Assembly: GCF_039540515.1 (NCBI RefSeq)
Contig: NZ_BAABFA010000004.1
Span: forward strand, 124,001 to 188,000
DNA: 64,000 nt
Direction of reading: 5' to 3'
From: Nemorincola caseinilytica
Lineage (GTDB): Bacteria > Bacteroidota > Bacteroidia > Chitinophagales > Chitinophagaceae
Shown: piece by piece, positions 53,501-62,402 of the stretch
How the letters are laid out: the number at the start of each line of letters is the position of its first letter
Numbering within the stretch: the first letter of the stretch is position 1
Made by a program: the position numbers and the translations under genes
Notes under the pieces: generated by a model
The model's database searches: none
Seen by the model: the letters and a program-made list of their open reading frames with translations, nothing else
What the model was told of the DNA's origin: nothing

Positions 53501-54693
53501 AGGCCGGTATATCGAACCTCGGTTCTACAGGTGCCGGCAACCCTAACGAACGCCTGAACAACACTACATACATCAGCGTAGCTGCTACATATGTATACAC
53601 CATCACGGCCAACGGCTGTAACAATACACAGAACGTGATAGTGCAGGTGCGTCCTTCGGCAGTACTTACAAGCAATACTGCTGTAGTATGTAGCGCTGCT
53701 CCTTTCGAGTTCGAGCCCGTTAGCTACTCTACCAATGCTTCATTCGCATGGTCTCGTGCCAAGGTAACAGGCATCACTCCCGATGTAGCAGATGGCGAAG
53801 GCAAAATAGAGGACGTGCTTACCAGCAGCTCTTCTAATCCCGTAGTAGTTACTTACGACTACATACTGACCGTAGACGGTTGCGACAACCCACAGAAAGT
53901 GTTCGTGACAGTGAACCCTGCACCATCAGTAGCTGTGATAGGCACTCATCCTGAAGTAGAGCTGTGCAACAACTCTATGTACCAGAACTTCGGCGCTGCT
54001 ACCCCTGCTCCTGCAGGTTTCACATATAGCTGGAGCGTTAGCAATGCTATACTGCACTCTACAGGCAATAACGGCCAGTTCGCAGTAGTGAGCTTCACTA
54101 ACCCCGGCAATGCAGTAGTTACCCTTACCACACACAACAGCAGCACTACATGTACCTCACTGTCGAACTACAATGTGAAGGTGAATGCAGGTTCTGCCAT
54201 CATACCAGAGGTTATCTACTATCAGAACCAGTTCATCTGCAAGAGCAACCAGGTATCGAGCTACCAGTGGGGTTATGACGACGCCAACACATTCGACTCT
54301 ACCGTACTTGTAGGCGAGACCAACCAGAACTACTCTAATGCGTTCCCCGACTTTTCAGGCAAGTACTACTGGGTGATCACGAACGCAGGTGGCTGTATAC
54401 AGAAGACCTACTTCAACAGGCCTACAGGCATAGTAGATATGAACGATGCAGTAGCAGGTATGAAGCTGTATCCTAATCCTGCTATAGATGTTGTGAATGT
54501 AGAGGTAAGCGCTTCAGTAAGAGGTGAAATAACGATGGAAGTGTTCAACCTGCTGGGACAGAAGGTACAGAGCGTAAAGGCAGTGAACAACAGGGCTGTT
54601 ATAAGCATAACAGATCTTGCGGCCGGCGCTTATATAGTTGATTGTTACAGCGATGGCACGAAAGTTGCCGCCGCCAGGTTCATTAAAAACTGA
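50557..54693 (+). CDS. Giant T9SS cargo: glycine-rich domain plus PKD-like repeats
   Basis: 1378 residues from the ATG at 50557; the frame is open from a TTG at 50518. The signal peptide is long (about 1-43, basic n-region then LLSGMLMVFSPLLSQAQ). A cadherin-like domain (about 50-150) is followed by a glycine-rich domain (about 204-421), then about seven PKD-like repeats of about 87 residues (about 491-1121) with SLCN/VC and FAWSRAAVTGISN motifs, and a T9SS type A sorting domain (about 1300-1378: KLYPNPAIDVVNVEV, LLGQKVQ, LAAGAYIVDCY). Probably a surface adhesin or matrix protein. The OmpA gene follows after 26 bp. Confidence 0.88.
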   Translation: MRIEHVSSRLIAKKNGNRRSGFKKAFLLSGMLMVFSPLLSQAQLVAPAPLNGNNQNHTVCSGLVTDISDWLKVTDPNVGETITWTLISGPTNGTISGDGTQVAAGGSASIPTGMTYTPTTPGATNDAFAVFIDDGNGGTATISVIITINAGPSISVGTILPVCSGITSAVIPIADLTNVGPDTAEFVYTGADQGWTVPDFVTSVQFDLKGASGGRDSHLGTGSGGKGGRIQGTLTVTPGANLGIYVGGAGSDGVGAGVAEGGYNGGGDAFFYYYGSGGAGGGATDIRVGGNALTNRKAVAGGGGGNGAELSTMFPGGNGGGLIGGSSVPNVMGSASKGGTQALGGAPASYIGWTSGGFGVTGVGGNGSTQGISGGGGGGYFGGGGGIWNGGGGGSSYADAFTTTSVTHTQGANAGDGMATLYYVKPGTYTIIWDATAFAEGFENQASVPLPTSAITFPVPATAAAGTYHGTLTINNGNCNSPSYPIEITIKPKPIVNNPGTIAACDGTMIPDITFVGTAPSASDYHWVNDNPAIGLAASGEGHILSFLPVNGTSSPVISNITVTPVANGCIGDEEVFQLISNPIPELNSTLTPASVCNNTVFSYIPNSLAPGTTFAWSRDAVTGVDNPASSGADNPNELLMNSSTDPVAVAYVYTLTAAGCENIQTVTVDVNPTIVLTSTHTPTALCNDAAFNYTPVPSYAGANIAWSRAAVTGISNAANTGTGAISEPLHNTTTTPKTVTYVVTLSEDACSYNENVVVTVNPPLNLTSATSLGSVCDSVVTSYSPVSSVPTAAMTWSRAAVAGISNAAATGTNGFSETLVNTTTGFVSVDYAYTMTAFGCTNTQNVSVTVKPRPRLSSSLTPNGICTNMYFDYVPASGTAGATYIWARDVKAGISNGAMMGSGSVHEVLVNTTDLPITVPYIYTSTANGCPHQDTVKVVVNPLPKISNNSDDLAVCDSALFSFSPTSITPGATFAWTRAYEAGISNLGSTGAGNPNERLNNTTYISVAATYVYTITANGCNNTQNVIVQVRPSAVLTSNTAVVCSAAPFEFEPVSYSTNASFAWSRAKVTGITPDVADGEGKIEDVLTSSSSNPVVVTYDYILTVDGCDNPQKVFVTVNPAPSVAVIGTHPEVELCNNSMYQNFGAATPAPAGFTYSWSVSNAILHSTGNNGQFAVVSFTNPGNAVVTLTTHNSSTTCTSLSNYNVKVNAGSAIIPEVIYYQNQFICKSNQVSSYQWGYDDANTFDSTVLVGETNQNYSNAFPDFSGKYYWVITNAGGCIQKTYFNRPTGIVDMNDAVAGMKLYPNPAIDVVNVEVSASVRGEITMEVFNLLGQKVQSVKAVNNRAVISITDLAAGAYIVDCYSDGTKVAAARFIKN

Positions 54694-54719
54694 TCTTCTT
54701 AAAATAAAAATTCCAGTAG

Positions 54720-56468
54720 ATGAAAAAACTGTTCTTCTTGTTGATAGCAGCCAATGGAGCGTTATCAGCCATCGCACAGACGACACCACCACCCAAGAAG
54801 TACACGACGGATGACGGGCTTCCTCGCTGGGTGATAGATATAAATGCAATGGGCGGTATGCTCACTCAGGATATAACCACTACCAATCCTGTGCTCAACT
54901 ATACCAATGCGCTCAATTCATCGGGCATAGGCAGCGTGAAGTTCGAAAATGGGATGTCTTATGGAGGCAATGCGCAGATAGGTTTCTTCTTCGATAAGAA
55001 GAGCCACTTCGGTATAGGTACAGGTCTTATGTACCTGATGCAGACCGGCGATGCCACACTGGACAAGTATAAGGTAGAGTTCCAGTCTACGGACGGCAAT
55101 GGCGATGTGTTCCGCCAGATCATCACTTCTGCCAACCCCATAAAGGAGCAGCTGAAGATGACCAACATCAGCATACCGCTGGTGCTGAAATTCAAATACA
55201 GGTTCACAAAACGCTCGGGTATCACCGCCGATGCGGGCCTGGTGTACAACGTGTCTATGAAGAACGAGTACACTACCGATGCAAGGTTCAACTACGAGGC
55301 CATATACAAGCATGTGAACACCGGCAATGGTGTAGCTACGGTATATGACAATTCGCCCACTCCGGGCGGTACGTCGCTCCTCATCACTGCCGACCAGTAC
55401 CTGAAAACGCATCCCGGTGGCGATGCAGCAGCATACCTCACATCGCAGCGTATAAACAATGGCTACAATGTGGGTTGGGATGTACAGGCAGCAAAGACCA
55501 CAGGCTCGGTGTCTTATGCACAGAGCTCTGTAGGTTTCATGTTCCAGCCTTCTTACAGCCTGTACCTTTCAGACAAGGTAGCGCTGAACATAGGCGGCTA
55601 TTACCTGTACCAGCTGTTCACACATGCGCCTACAGGTGCACACCTTACCGACAGGCTGGGTGAGTACAACTCCTTCCTGAGCAATTCTACCACCACCAAA
55701 GCATCTTCTTACGGTGGTAACCTGGGCGTTCGTTTCTACTTCTCTAAGTTCAGCGACAGGGATAAGGATGGCGTGCCTAACAGGATAGACAAGTGTCCAT
55801 GGACACCGGGCGTACCCCAGTTCGACGGCTGCCCCGATACCGATGGCGACGGCATACCCGACTCAGAGGACTCATGCGCGGATGTACCCGGTCTGAAGCA
55901 CTTCAACGGTTGCCCCGATAGCGATGGCGATGGTATACCTAACTATGACGATGCTTGCCCTTACCAGGCCGGTCCTGCCAAGTTCATGGGTTGCCCCGAT
56001 ACCGACAATGACGGCATACTGGATAGCGAAGACAAGTGCCCCAACGAGGCCGGTCCGGCATCTAACGATGGTTGCCCCATACCTCCTCCGCCACCACCAC
56101 CACTGCCTGCTCCTGCACCGCTGCGCGAGCATGATATGACCGAGCCCATACTCTTCCAGATAGGCAAGGCCAAGATCAGCGAAGAGTCGTTCCCCATACT
56201 GGCAGAAGCGATAATGGAGCTGAACACGCACGAGAACGCTTACATAGTTATAGATGGTCATACCGATATAACCGGTGGTAATGCTGTGAACGATGCGCTT
56301 TCATTCCGCCGTGCGAACGCTGTGAGGAAATACCTCATAGACATGGGCGCTAACCCCAAACGCCTGGTAGCGATAGGCCATGGTAGCCGTCAGCCGGTAG
56401 CTGACAACAATACCGCCGAAGGCCGCTCGAAGAACCGCAGGGTGATAATGTCGCTGAAACACCGCTAA
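54720..56468 (+). CDS. OmpA-family outer-membrane protein with TSP3 repeats
   Basis: 582 residues. The signal peptide is about 1-20 (ending AIAQ). Residues about 30-340 are an outer-membrane barrel-like region (GIGTGLMYLMQ, GGYYLYQLF, GVRFYFSKF). Four thrombospondin type 3 calcium-binding repeats lie about 346-453 (DxDxDGVPNxxDxCP pattern). A Pro-rich linker leads to an OmpA peptidoglycan-binding domain (about 470-582: IDGHTDITGG, NAVRKYLIDMGANPKRL, NRRVIMSL). The gene is 26 bp downstream of the giant adhesin, in an operon, so it probably helps anchor or export it. Confidence 0.88.
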   Translation: MKKLFFLLIAANGALSAIAQTTPPPKKYTTDDGLPRWVIDINAMGGMLTQDITTTNPVLNYTNALNSSGIGSVKFENGMSYGGNAQIGFFFDKKSHFGIGTGLMYLMQTGDATLDKYKVEFQSTDGNGDVFRQIITSANPIKEQLKMTNISIPLVLKFKYRFTKRSGITADAGLVYNVSMKNEYTTDARFNYEAIYKHVNTGNGVATVYDNSPTPGGTSLLITADQYLKTHPGGDAAAYLTSQRINNGYNVGWDVQAAKTTGSVSYAQSSVGFMFQPSYSLYLSDKVALNIGGYYLYQLFTHAPTGAHLTDRLGEYNSFLSNSTTTKASSYGGNLGVRFYFSKFSDRDKDGVPNRIDKCPWTPGVPQFDGCPDTDGDGIPDSEDSCADVPGLKHFNGCPDSDGDGIPNYDDACPYQAGPAKFMGCPDTDNDGILDSEDKCPNEAGPASNDGCPIPPPPPPPLPAPAPLREHDMTEPILFQIGKAKISEESFPILAEAIMELNTHENAYIVIDGHTDITGGNAVNDALSFRRANAVRKYLIDMGANPKRLVAIGHGSRQPVADNNTAEGRSKNRRVIMSLKHR

Positions 56469-56494
56469 TAGTACCCGAAAAGGGTAGAGATATG

Positions 56495-56523
56495 GAGAGG
56501 GCAGCCCGCAAGGCTGCCCTCTC
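56495..56523. terminator. Hairpin after the OmpA gene
   Basis: GAGAGGGCAGCC (56495-56506) pairs with GGCTGCCCTCTC (56512-56523). No T-run follows, so termination is uncertain. Confidence 0.5.
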
Positions 56524-56611
56524 TGCTATAATATGTGGCTCTGAAATTCCCTACCTATTTCACACCGCGGGGCGCGCACCGTATGTGCGCTACTGTGTAT
56601 CTTGCAGGGGT

Positions 56612-58255
56612 ATGAAGCATATATTCAGTTCCATCCTGCTGGTGGTAGGTCTGTTGGCCCCGGCCCATACATTCGCATTCGACCGTGCCGATACCCTGCG
56701 CGGCAGCAATGGGCGTGGCCGTAGCTGGTGGGATGTACGCCGCTATCACCTGGATGTGCGGTTCGATACCCTGAAAGAAAGCATTAGTGGACGGGTGCAG
56801 ATATTCTACAAGATCACCGGTGCCACTACCGATAGCATGCAGATAGACCTGCAGGAACCCATGCAGTTGGATAGTGTTTTTGTCATACCTTCTATCCACT
56901 CATCGCGCATACAGCGGGCGGCCTTTGTAAGGGACGGCAATGCATGGTGGATATTGCACGACTTCCGCAGAACCCCTATGGATAGCACGGCATCGCTGGT
57001 GCTTTACTACCATGGCACACCCCGCAAGGCAGTGAACCCACCCTGGGATGGTGGCTTTAGCTGGCGGCATGATGAGGCAGGGGTACCGCTCATAGCGGTA
57101 TCGTGCCAGGGACTGGGTGCCAGCGTATGGTGGCCCTGCAAGGATGCCCAATGGGAAGAGCCTGAACAGGGTATGCGCATAAGCCTGGAAGCGCCTGCCA
57201 ACCTGCAGGCCATAAGCAATGGCCGCAAGGAAAGTGAGCATAGCGATGGCAGCTACAAAACGACCATATGGGAAGTACGCAACCCGATAAACAATTATGA
57301 TGTTACCTTTTACATAGGCGACTATGTACACTGGAGCGATACCCTGCTAGGCGAAAAAGGTAAGCTGGACCTGGGTTATTATGTACTGCGCAGCAATGAG
57401 GAAAAAGCCCGCAAGCAGTTCGAGGTGGTAAAGCCAATGATACGCTGTTTCGAGTACTGGATGGGCCCATATCCCTTTTATGAGGATGGCTATAAACTGG
57501 TAGAAGCACCCTACCTGGGCATGGAACACCAGAGCGCCATTGCCTATGGCAACGATTACAAGATGGGTTATAAGGGGTACGACCGCTCGCTTACGGGTTT
57601 TGGGCTGAAGTGGGATTACATCATCATTCACGAAAGCGGGCATGAGTGGTTCGGCAATAATGTGACCGCGCGCGATATGGCCGACAACTGGATACATGAG
57701 GGCATCACCTCTTACTCAGAGGCGCTCTTTACCGAGTGCCAGCAGGGATGGACAAAAGGACTGAAGTATAGCCGTGGCCTGTGGCATAATATAAAGAACG
57801 AGGCGCCCGTTGTATCATCTTACGGAGTGAACTCGGAAGGCACGGGCGATATATACGAGAAGGGCGAGGCGATAATGCACATGATACGCATACTTACCGG
57901 CGACGATCAAAAATTCAGGGCCATGCTGCGCGGGCTGGGCAGCGAGTTCTATCACAGCACCGTTACCACGGCACAGGTAGAAGAATACATAGCGCGTATG
58001 ACAGGCCTGAAGCTCAATGCCTTCTTCGATCAGTACCTGCGCCGAAAGGATATACCCGAGATAGAATATAGCGTGAGCAATGGTGAGCTTAGTTACAGGT
58101 TCACGAATGTAGTGCCCGGTTTTTCTCTGCCATTATCTGTAAAGGCAGGCGATAGAACTGCCTCTATCACAGTGACATCAGAATGGCAGAAAATAAAATG
58201 GGAGAGTGGGTACAATGTGAAATTCTCTGAGGACCTCCTTATTAAGGTAAAGTAG
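56612..58255 (+). CDS. M1-family metallopeptidase
   Basis: 547 residues from the ATG at 56612, at the signal peptide MKHIFSSILLVVGLLAPAHTFA; the frame is open to 56492 but that extension is not signal-like. The gluzincin motif is HESGHEWFGNN (His340, Glu341, His344) with the third zinc ligand Glu363 in NWIHEGITSYSE, exactly 19 residues later. The substrate-side motif reads GMEHQSAIAYG, instead of GAMEN. Length is short of full aminopeptidase N because C-terminal helical domains are missing. A periplasmic or exported aminopeptidase is likely. Confidence 0.88.
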   Translation: MKHIFSSILLVVGLLAPAHTFAFDRADTLRGSNGRGRSWWDVRRYHLDVRFDTLKESISGRVQIFYKITGATTDSMQIDLQEPMQLDSVFVIPSIHSSRIQRAAFVRDGNAWWILHDFRRTPMDSTASLVLYYHGTPRKAVNPPWDGGFSWRHDEAGVPLIAVSCQGLGASVWWPCKDAQWEEPEQGMRISLEAPANLQAISNGRKESEHSDGSYKTTIWEVRNPINNYDVTFYIGDYVHWSDTLLGEKGKLDLGYYVLRSNEEKARKQFEVVKPMIRCFEYWMGPYPFYEDGYKLVEAPYLGMEHQSAIAYGNDYKMGYKGYDRSLTGFGLKWDYIIIHESGHEWFGNNVTARDMADNWIHEGITSYSEALFTECQQGWTKGLKYSRGLWHNIKNEAPVVSSYGVNSEGTGDIYEKGEAIMHMIRILTGDDQKFRAMLRGLGSEFYHSTVTTAQVEEYIARMTGLKLNAFFDQYLRRKDIPEIEYSVSNGELSYRFTNVVPGFSLPLSVKAGDRTASITVTSEWQKIKWESGYNVKFSEDLLIKVK

Positions 58256-58359
58256 CTAAGATGCACTGCAGTAGCGGGTTTTAGTATTTGTTTATACCTT
58301 CTTTAACCTCATTTACACAGGTCGTGTCGTAACTTTATACTTCACTAAAGATCTGTGCT

Positions 58360-58545
58360 ATGAAAAGGAAAGATCAGGATCCCAACGTGAGGAATACCCG
58401 CATGGACCCGGCGGCCTCACGATCGGGCGGTAAAAGGGTAGAGAACAAGGATGACCTTGACTCCCGTACCGGCGAAGAACAGGAAAATAAGGGTTCGCAC
58501 GTTACTCACAACCGAAAGGGTGTAAAGAGTGACAAGAAACACTAG
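58360..58545 (+). CDS. Small hydrophilic protein of unknown function
   Basis: 61 residues, rich in Lys, Arg, Asp, Glu and Asn, without signal peptide or membrane segment (VENKDDLDSRTGEEQENKGSH). It looks intrinsically disordered. The start is the ATG at 58360. No known family. A strong terminator hairpin follows, which supports it being a real gene. Confidence 0.55.
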   Translation: MKRKDQDPNVRNTRMDPAASRSGGKRVENKDDLDSRTGEEQENKGSHVTHNRKGVKSDKKH

Positions 58546-58577
58546 GCCGAAAGATAAAGAACGGCCATATCTGAACT

Positions 58578-58602
58578 GGCAGCACATGTGTGCTGCCTTT
58601 TT
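58578..58602 (+). terminator. Intrinsic terminator
   Basis: GGCAGCACA (58578-58586) pairs with TGTGCTGCC (58589-58597), followed by five T, just before the stop of the convergent lpxK. Confidence 0.85.
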
Positions 58603-58606
58603 GTTG

Positions 58607-59734
58607 CTATGGTGTAAAAGGCCCTACATCAGGCAGGGGTGGAAATTCACCGCCATTGTTCTCCATTACCACGCTGTCTACATAAGTGTTTATGATACTA
58701 TCGAGCTGCTCGCCCATACCAAAGAGCACATGTACCTCTATAGGCAGTATGACAATGGCAATCCCCCATTGCACCAGCTTTTCGTAGTGCAGGCGCAGGC
58801 GGGTGGCATCTTTTTCGGTGGTCACTATTATCTTGTTGGGGGTGTCCCAGTTGTCGTAGGCGGTCTTTATCTCCTCCAGGTCTGACGATACGAAGTAATG
58901 ATGGTCTTTGTAGGGCAGTGAGTGTATGCCCGTCACATGCTGCCCCAGGAAGGCCACAAGCGGCTCGGGTCGGGCTATGCCGCACACCAGCAGCGCATGG
59001 GTGCCTGCTATGTTCACCGGCTGACCGGTAAAGAAGTCGTAGGGCATATTGTATCGCAGCCCGGTGAAGAATACCTGCTGGTGCGGCTTTGGGGCTATAC
59101 GTTTTACCATCTCATCGGCCTGCTGGCGTGGGAAATTCTCCGGGCATTTCGATACTATGATGATGTCGGCACGTTTAGCGGCGCTTTTGCTTTCGCGCAG
59201 GTTGCCGAATGGCAGTATATGATCGCTGTAATAAGGGTGCGAACGGTCGGTGATGAGGATGTTCATACCTGCCTTTACAGATCGGTGCTGGTAGGCATCG
59301 TCCAGCAGTATGACATCCACACCGGGCCTGCGCTGCAGCAGGGAAGGTATACCTGTCATTCGCTCTTCGGCCACACTCACTACCAGCTCGGGAAATTTCA
59401 GGTGGTATTGCATGGGCTCATCGCCTATACGCAATGCATTGGACTGTTCATTTGCCAGCAGGAAACCACGCGTATGCCGCTTGTAGCCCCGGCTCATAGT
59501 GGCCACGCGGTAGCGGTATTGCAGTAGCCTTATGAGATACTCTACATGAGGTGTTTTGCCTGTGCCGCCTGTAGAGAGGTTGCCTATAGATATGACCGGC
59601 ACGCTGAAGCGTACCGAGGAATAGAAACCGGTATCGTACATGCGGTTGCGCAGCCACACCAGCGCGCCATATATAAGGGCGAACGGGAACAGCAGCAAAC
59701 GGAATATATAGTAGAAAACGTTTCCCTGTGACAT
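58607..59734 (-). CDS. lpxK: Tetraacyldisaccharide 4'-kinase (lipid A)
   Basis: 375 residues from the ATG at 59734 (MSQGNVFYYIFRLLLF), where the usual LpxK N-terminus starts; the frame is open 30 nt upstream. An N-terminal membrane-associated helix (about 5-27) precedes the P-loop GGTGKTP (56-62). Other conserved parts are SRGYKR, DDAYQHR and ITDRSHPYYSDHILPFGNLRES. The enzyme phosphorylates the 4' position of the lipid A disaccharide in the inner membrane. No other lpx gene is adjacent. Confidence 0.93.
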   Translation of the reverse strand: MSQGNVFYYIFRLLLFPFALIYGALVWLRNRMYDTGFYSSVRFSVPVISIGNLSTGGTGKTPHVEYLIRLLQYRYRVATMSRGYKRHTRGFLLANEQSNALRIGDEPMQYHLKFPELVVSVAEERMTGIPSLLQRRPGVDVILLDDAYQHRSVKAGMNILITDRSHPYYSDHILPFGNLRESKSAAKRADIIIVSKCPENFPRQQADEMVKRIAPKPHQQVFFTGLRYNMPYDFFTGQPVNIAGTHALLVCGIARPEPLVAFLGQHVTGIHSLPYKDHHYFVSSDLEEIKTAYDNWDTPNKIIVTTEKDATRLRLHYEKLVQWGIAIVILPIEVHVLFGMGEQLDSIINTYVDSVVMENNGGEFPPLPDVGPFTP

Positions 59735-59796
59735 TGTGCTGCAAAGAACGCGCAAAAAACACAAACCCCGGATAAATGGATATGATATGCGTATAC

Positions 59797-59831
59797 AAAA
59801 AAGAACAGCCCTGTACTATACAGGGCTGTTC
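59797..59831 (-). terminator. Terminator of the T9SS gene at 59853
   Basis: GAACAGCCCTGTA (59803-59815) pairs with TACAGGGCTGTTC (59819-59831). On the minus strand the hairpin is followed by six T. Confidence 0.85.
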
Positions 59832-59852
59832 CTTGATCTGTTATGCGCGGTA

Positions 59853-62249
59853 TTAGTGTTGTTTAGTAAAACGGATGGCGCTATTGGCCGTGGCGGTGCG
59901 TACACTCAGTATGTACATGCCATCGGGCCATATGTCGGCCGGCTGCACATAGGTGTCTATGTTGCCATCATTTGTTATGGTACTGGTGCTATATATCACC
60001 TGCCCCATCATATTGGTCACTTCCAGCCATACCTCGGTATCTGTACCGGTGTTCAGTGAGCCTTTTAGGTAGAAGCTGCCATTGTTGGGGTTAGGGGAAA
60101 GGGAGATGCCTGTTAAGCCTGGTCCCACTTGGTCTATACCTGCAGCCACCTTCATCTTTACCGAGTTGAAAGAATGATAGGAACACAGGCCCGAGCCCCA
60201 TACCACGCAGGTAATAGAGTCGTTATTGGCAAGTGCAGCAGTGGTATATGTGGCCGCAGTAGCACCGGGAATAGCTGTTTTGTTCTTTACCCATTGGTAG
60301 CCGGGTGTGGCCCCTGCGCTTGCCGTTGCAGCCGTGAATGTGACACGCTCACCGGCAGCTATGTTCAGGCCCGTATTGGCCGATATGGATACAGAAGGCG
60401 CATAAACACTATCTACATACATAGTAATGGCATTGCTGGCCACATTGTTGCTGCTGGTGCAGCGATAGTTGCTGTTCAGCCGTACCGATACCACATCGCC
60501 ATTAGCAGGCGCGTAGGTATATACCGGGCCTGTGATACCAGTAGATGTAGCGCCCTTGTACCATGTATATACCGGCCCGGCGCCGCCATATGCCGTGCCG
60601 GCCACGCTGTATATAACGGGTGTATGCTGGCATACTCTGGTGTTGGTGGCTGCAATGGTCACAGCGGGTGCCTGGTAGGGCACTACCACCATGGTCACAC
60701 CATCGGTAGCAGTGGTAGTGGTAGGGCATACTACATTGCTGGTCAGCACTACATTCACTACATCGCCATTGGCAGGCGTATAGCTGTAGGTGTCGCCGGT
60801 ACCCATGGGCATACTGTTCACGCTCCAGGCATAGGTAGGTGCAGTGCCGCCGCTCACAGGCGTGGCCGTAAAGGTGACCGCAGTGCCGCTACATACGGTA
60901 TCGCCTGGTGTGCTGGTCACCGATACTGCGGGGGTAGACAATGGTATGATGGTGATGACCGCACTACCCGTCATATCGGCCGCGCAGCCTGCTATATTCA
61001 GTGCAGTAACCGTATATGTGCCTGCCGCAGTATATGTGCCGAAAGATATAGCTGCCCCTGTACCCACTTCTGAGGAGATGTAGCCGCTGCCATCGTATAG
61101 GTCGTATGTAGTGGCTGTGGCAGAATTGTCGAGCCCTATTGCAAGCCCTGTTCCACCTGCGCAATAGCTGCCTATGCCTGTTACCGCAAAGGCCTCCGGC
61201 GGATCGCTCACGGTCACATCGGCAGTGGCCTTGCAGCCCGATGCCAGCTCATAGGTAATGGTGGTAGTGCCTGCACTTAGCCCTGTCACCTCGCCGGTGG
61301 TGCTTACTGTGCCAACGGCCATATCACTACTGCTCCAGGTGCCACCTGTAGGTGAGCTGCCAAGGCTGGTCACATCGTGCAGGCATATGGCAGTAGTGCC
61401 GGTAATGACCGCAGGCGATGGTGTTATCGTCATGGTAGTGATGCCGGATACTGCATTGGGGCTCGTGATGCAGCCATAGCCTGTCATCACCACATCTACT
61501 TCATCGCCATCAGCAAGGGCAGAAGAAGTGTAGGCATCGAAAGTGGCCCCAGGTACATCGGCACCATTGATGCGCCATTGGTAAGATGGTGCAAGGCCGC
61601 CATTTGTGGGGGTAGCAGTAAATGTCACATGCTCGCCTGCGCAGATAGCGGTAGCTGTAGCGCCCACGCTTACCGATGCCGTACCTGCTACAGCGGTCTC
61701 TGGGGTCAGTGTGCCGAGGCTCTCACCACCTGCTATGCCTATAATGGTGCCCGATAGCACTGAGATAGTAACATTGCCTGCCGATGGGCTGGTGGTAGCA
61801 GGGCGGGCCTGCAGGTCGTTCACCCGTATATGGTCAAGGGCCATGTCGCCGGTGCCACTCACATTTATGGTGATGGCCGCTGACGTGAATGATGCTATGG
61901 TAGAAGACCCCTCCAGGTCGCCAGTAGATACAGATATGGCGGGTATGTGCGCTGAATTGAATTCCCAGCCTGCCGGTGCATCAATCCTTATGCTTATGAA
62001 GAATGTGCTGCCGGTATTTCCGAACCCATATGTATCTACCTCATCTATCCCTATGGTATTGAGCGCTGTCCATTTGGGCGATAGCCCTGCAGCGGCATAG
62101 TTGGTACATATGATGTTATTGGTCGATGTGCGTGTCACCGAAGCCGTAGTGGCATTGGCCACCACAGGTATGGCCAGCAATAGCGTTATCGCTGCCCTCC
62201 TTATTTTCCTCAGTATATTTCTTTTTTCCGGGCATCGGGATGTTAGCAT
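59853..62249 (-). CDS. Multi-module T9SS cargo protein
   Basis: 798 residues. The signal peptide is about 1-33 (ending VANA). Residues about 34-195 are a cohesin-like or Ig-like strand domain. Then come Ig-like modules including GGTWSSSDMAVGTVS (similar to the protein at 35873-37633), one VTGIGSYCAGGTGLAIGLD module (same type as in the phosphatase at 24310), and several SxTPGDTVCSGT modules. The C-terminus (about 715-798) is a T9SS type A sorting domain (ISLSPNPNNGSFYL, MMGQVIY, WPDGMYILSV). Surface or secreted stalk-like protein; no enzyme seen. Confidence 0.85.
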   Translation of the reverse strand: MLTSRCPEKRNILRKIRRAAITLLLAIPVVANATTASVTRTSTNNIICTNYAAAGLSPKWTALNTIGIDEVDTYGFGNTGSTFFISIRIDAPAGWEFNSAHIPAISVSTGDLEGSSTIASFTSAAITINVSGTGDMALDHIRVNDLQARPATTSPSAGNVTISVLSGTIIGIAGGESLGTLTPETAVAGTASVSVGATATAICAGEHVTFTATPTNGGLAPSYQWRINGADVPGATFDAYTSSALADGDEVDVVMTGYGCITSPNAVSGITTMTITPSPAVITGTTAICLHDVTSLGSSPTGGTWSSSDMAVGTVSTTGEVTGLSAGTTTITYELASGCKATADVTVSDPPEAFAVTGIGSYCAGGTGLAIGLDNSATATTYDLYDGSGYISSEVGTGAAISFGTYTAAGTYTVTALNIAGCAADMTGSAVITIIPLSTPAVSVTSTPGDTVCSGTAVTFTATPVSGGTAPTYAWSVNSMPMGTGDTYSYTPANGDVVNVVLTSNVVCPTTTTATDGVTMVVVPYQAPAVTIAATNTRVCQHTPVIYSVAGTAYGGAGPVYTWYKGATSTGITGPVYTYAPANGDVVSVRLNSNYRCTSSNNVASNAITMYVDSVYAPSVSISANTGLNIAAGERVTFTAATASAGATPGYQWVKNKTAIPGATAATYTTAALANNDSITCVVWGSGLCSYHSFNSVKMKVAAGIDQVGPGLTGISLSPNPNNGSFYLKGSLNTGTDTEVWLEVTNMMGQVIYSTSTITNDGNIDTYVQPADIWPDGMYILSVRTATANSAIRFTKQH

Positions 62250-62388
62250 AATGGTCGGTTTTTAAGTGAAGAGATGGTAAGTGAGCGGTGTTCAAAGTTA
62301 CAAATTAATGACAATGCCCGGTAGGTATAAGGGGCCGTGAGATCCATATGTTTCGGGTAATGTATCGTTGTTCTAGACCCACAATTCG

Positions 62389-62396
62389 TACCTTTG
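62389..62396 (+). promoter_or_regulatory. -7 promoter element of menG
   Basis: TACCTTTG, perfect match, only 6 nt before the ATG at 62403. The expected transcript start would be at or very near the ATG, implying a leaderless mRNA. Confidence 0.7.
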
Positions 62397-62402
62397 CGAT
62401 CC

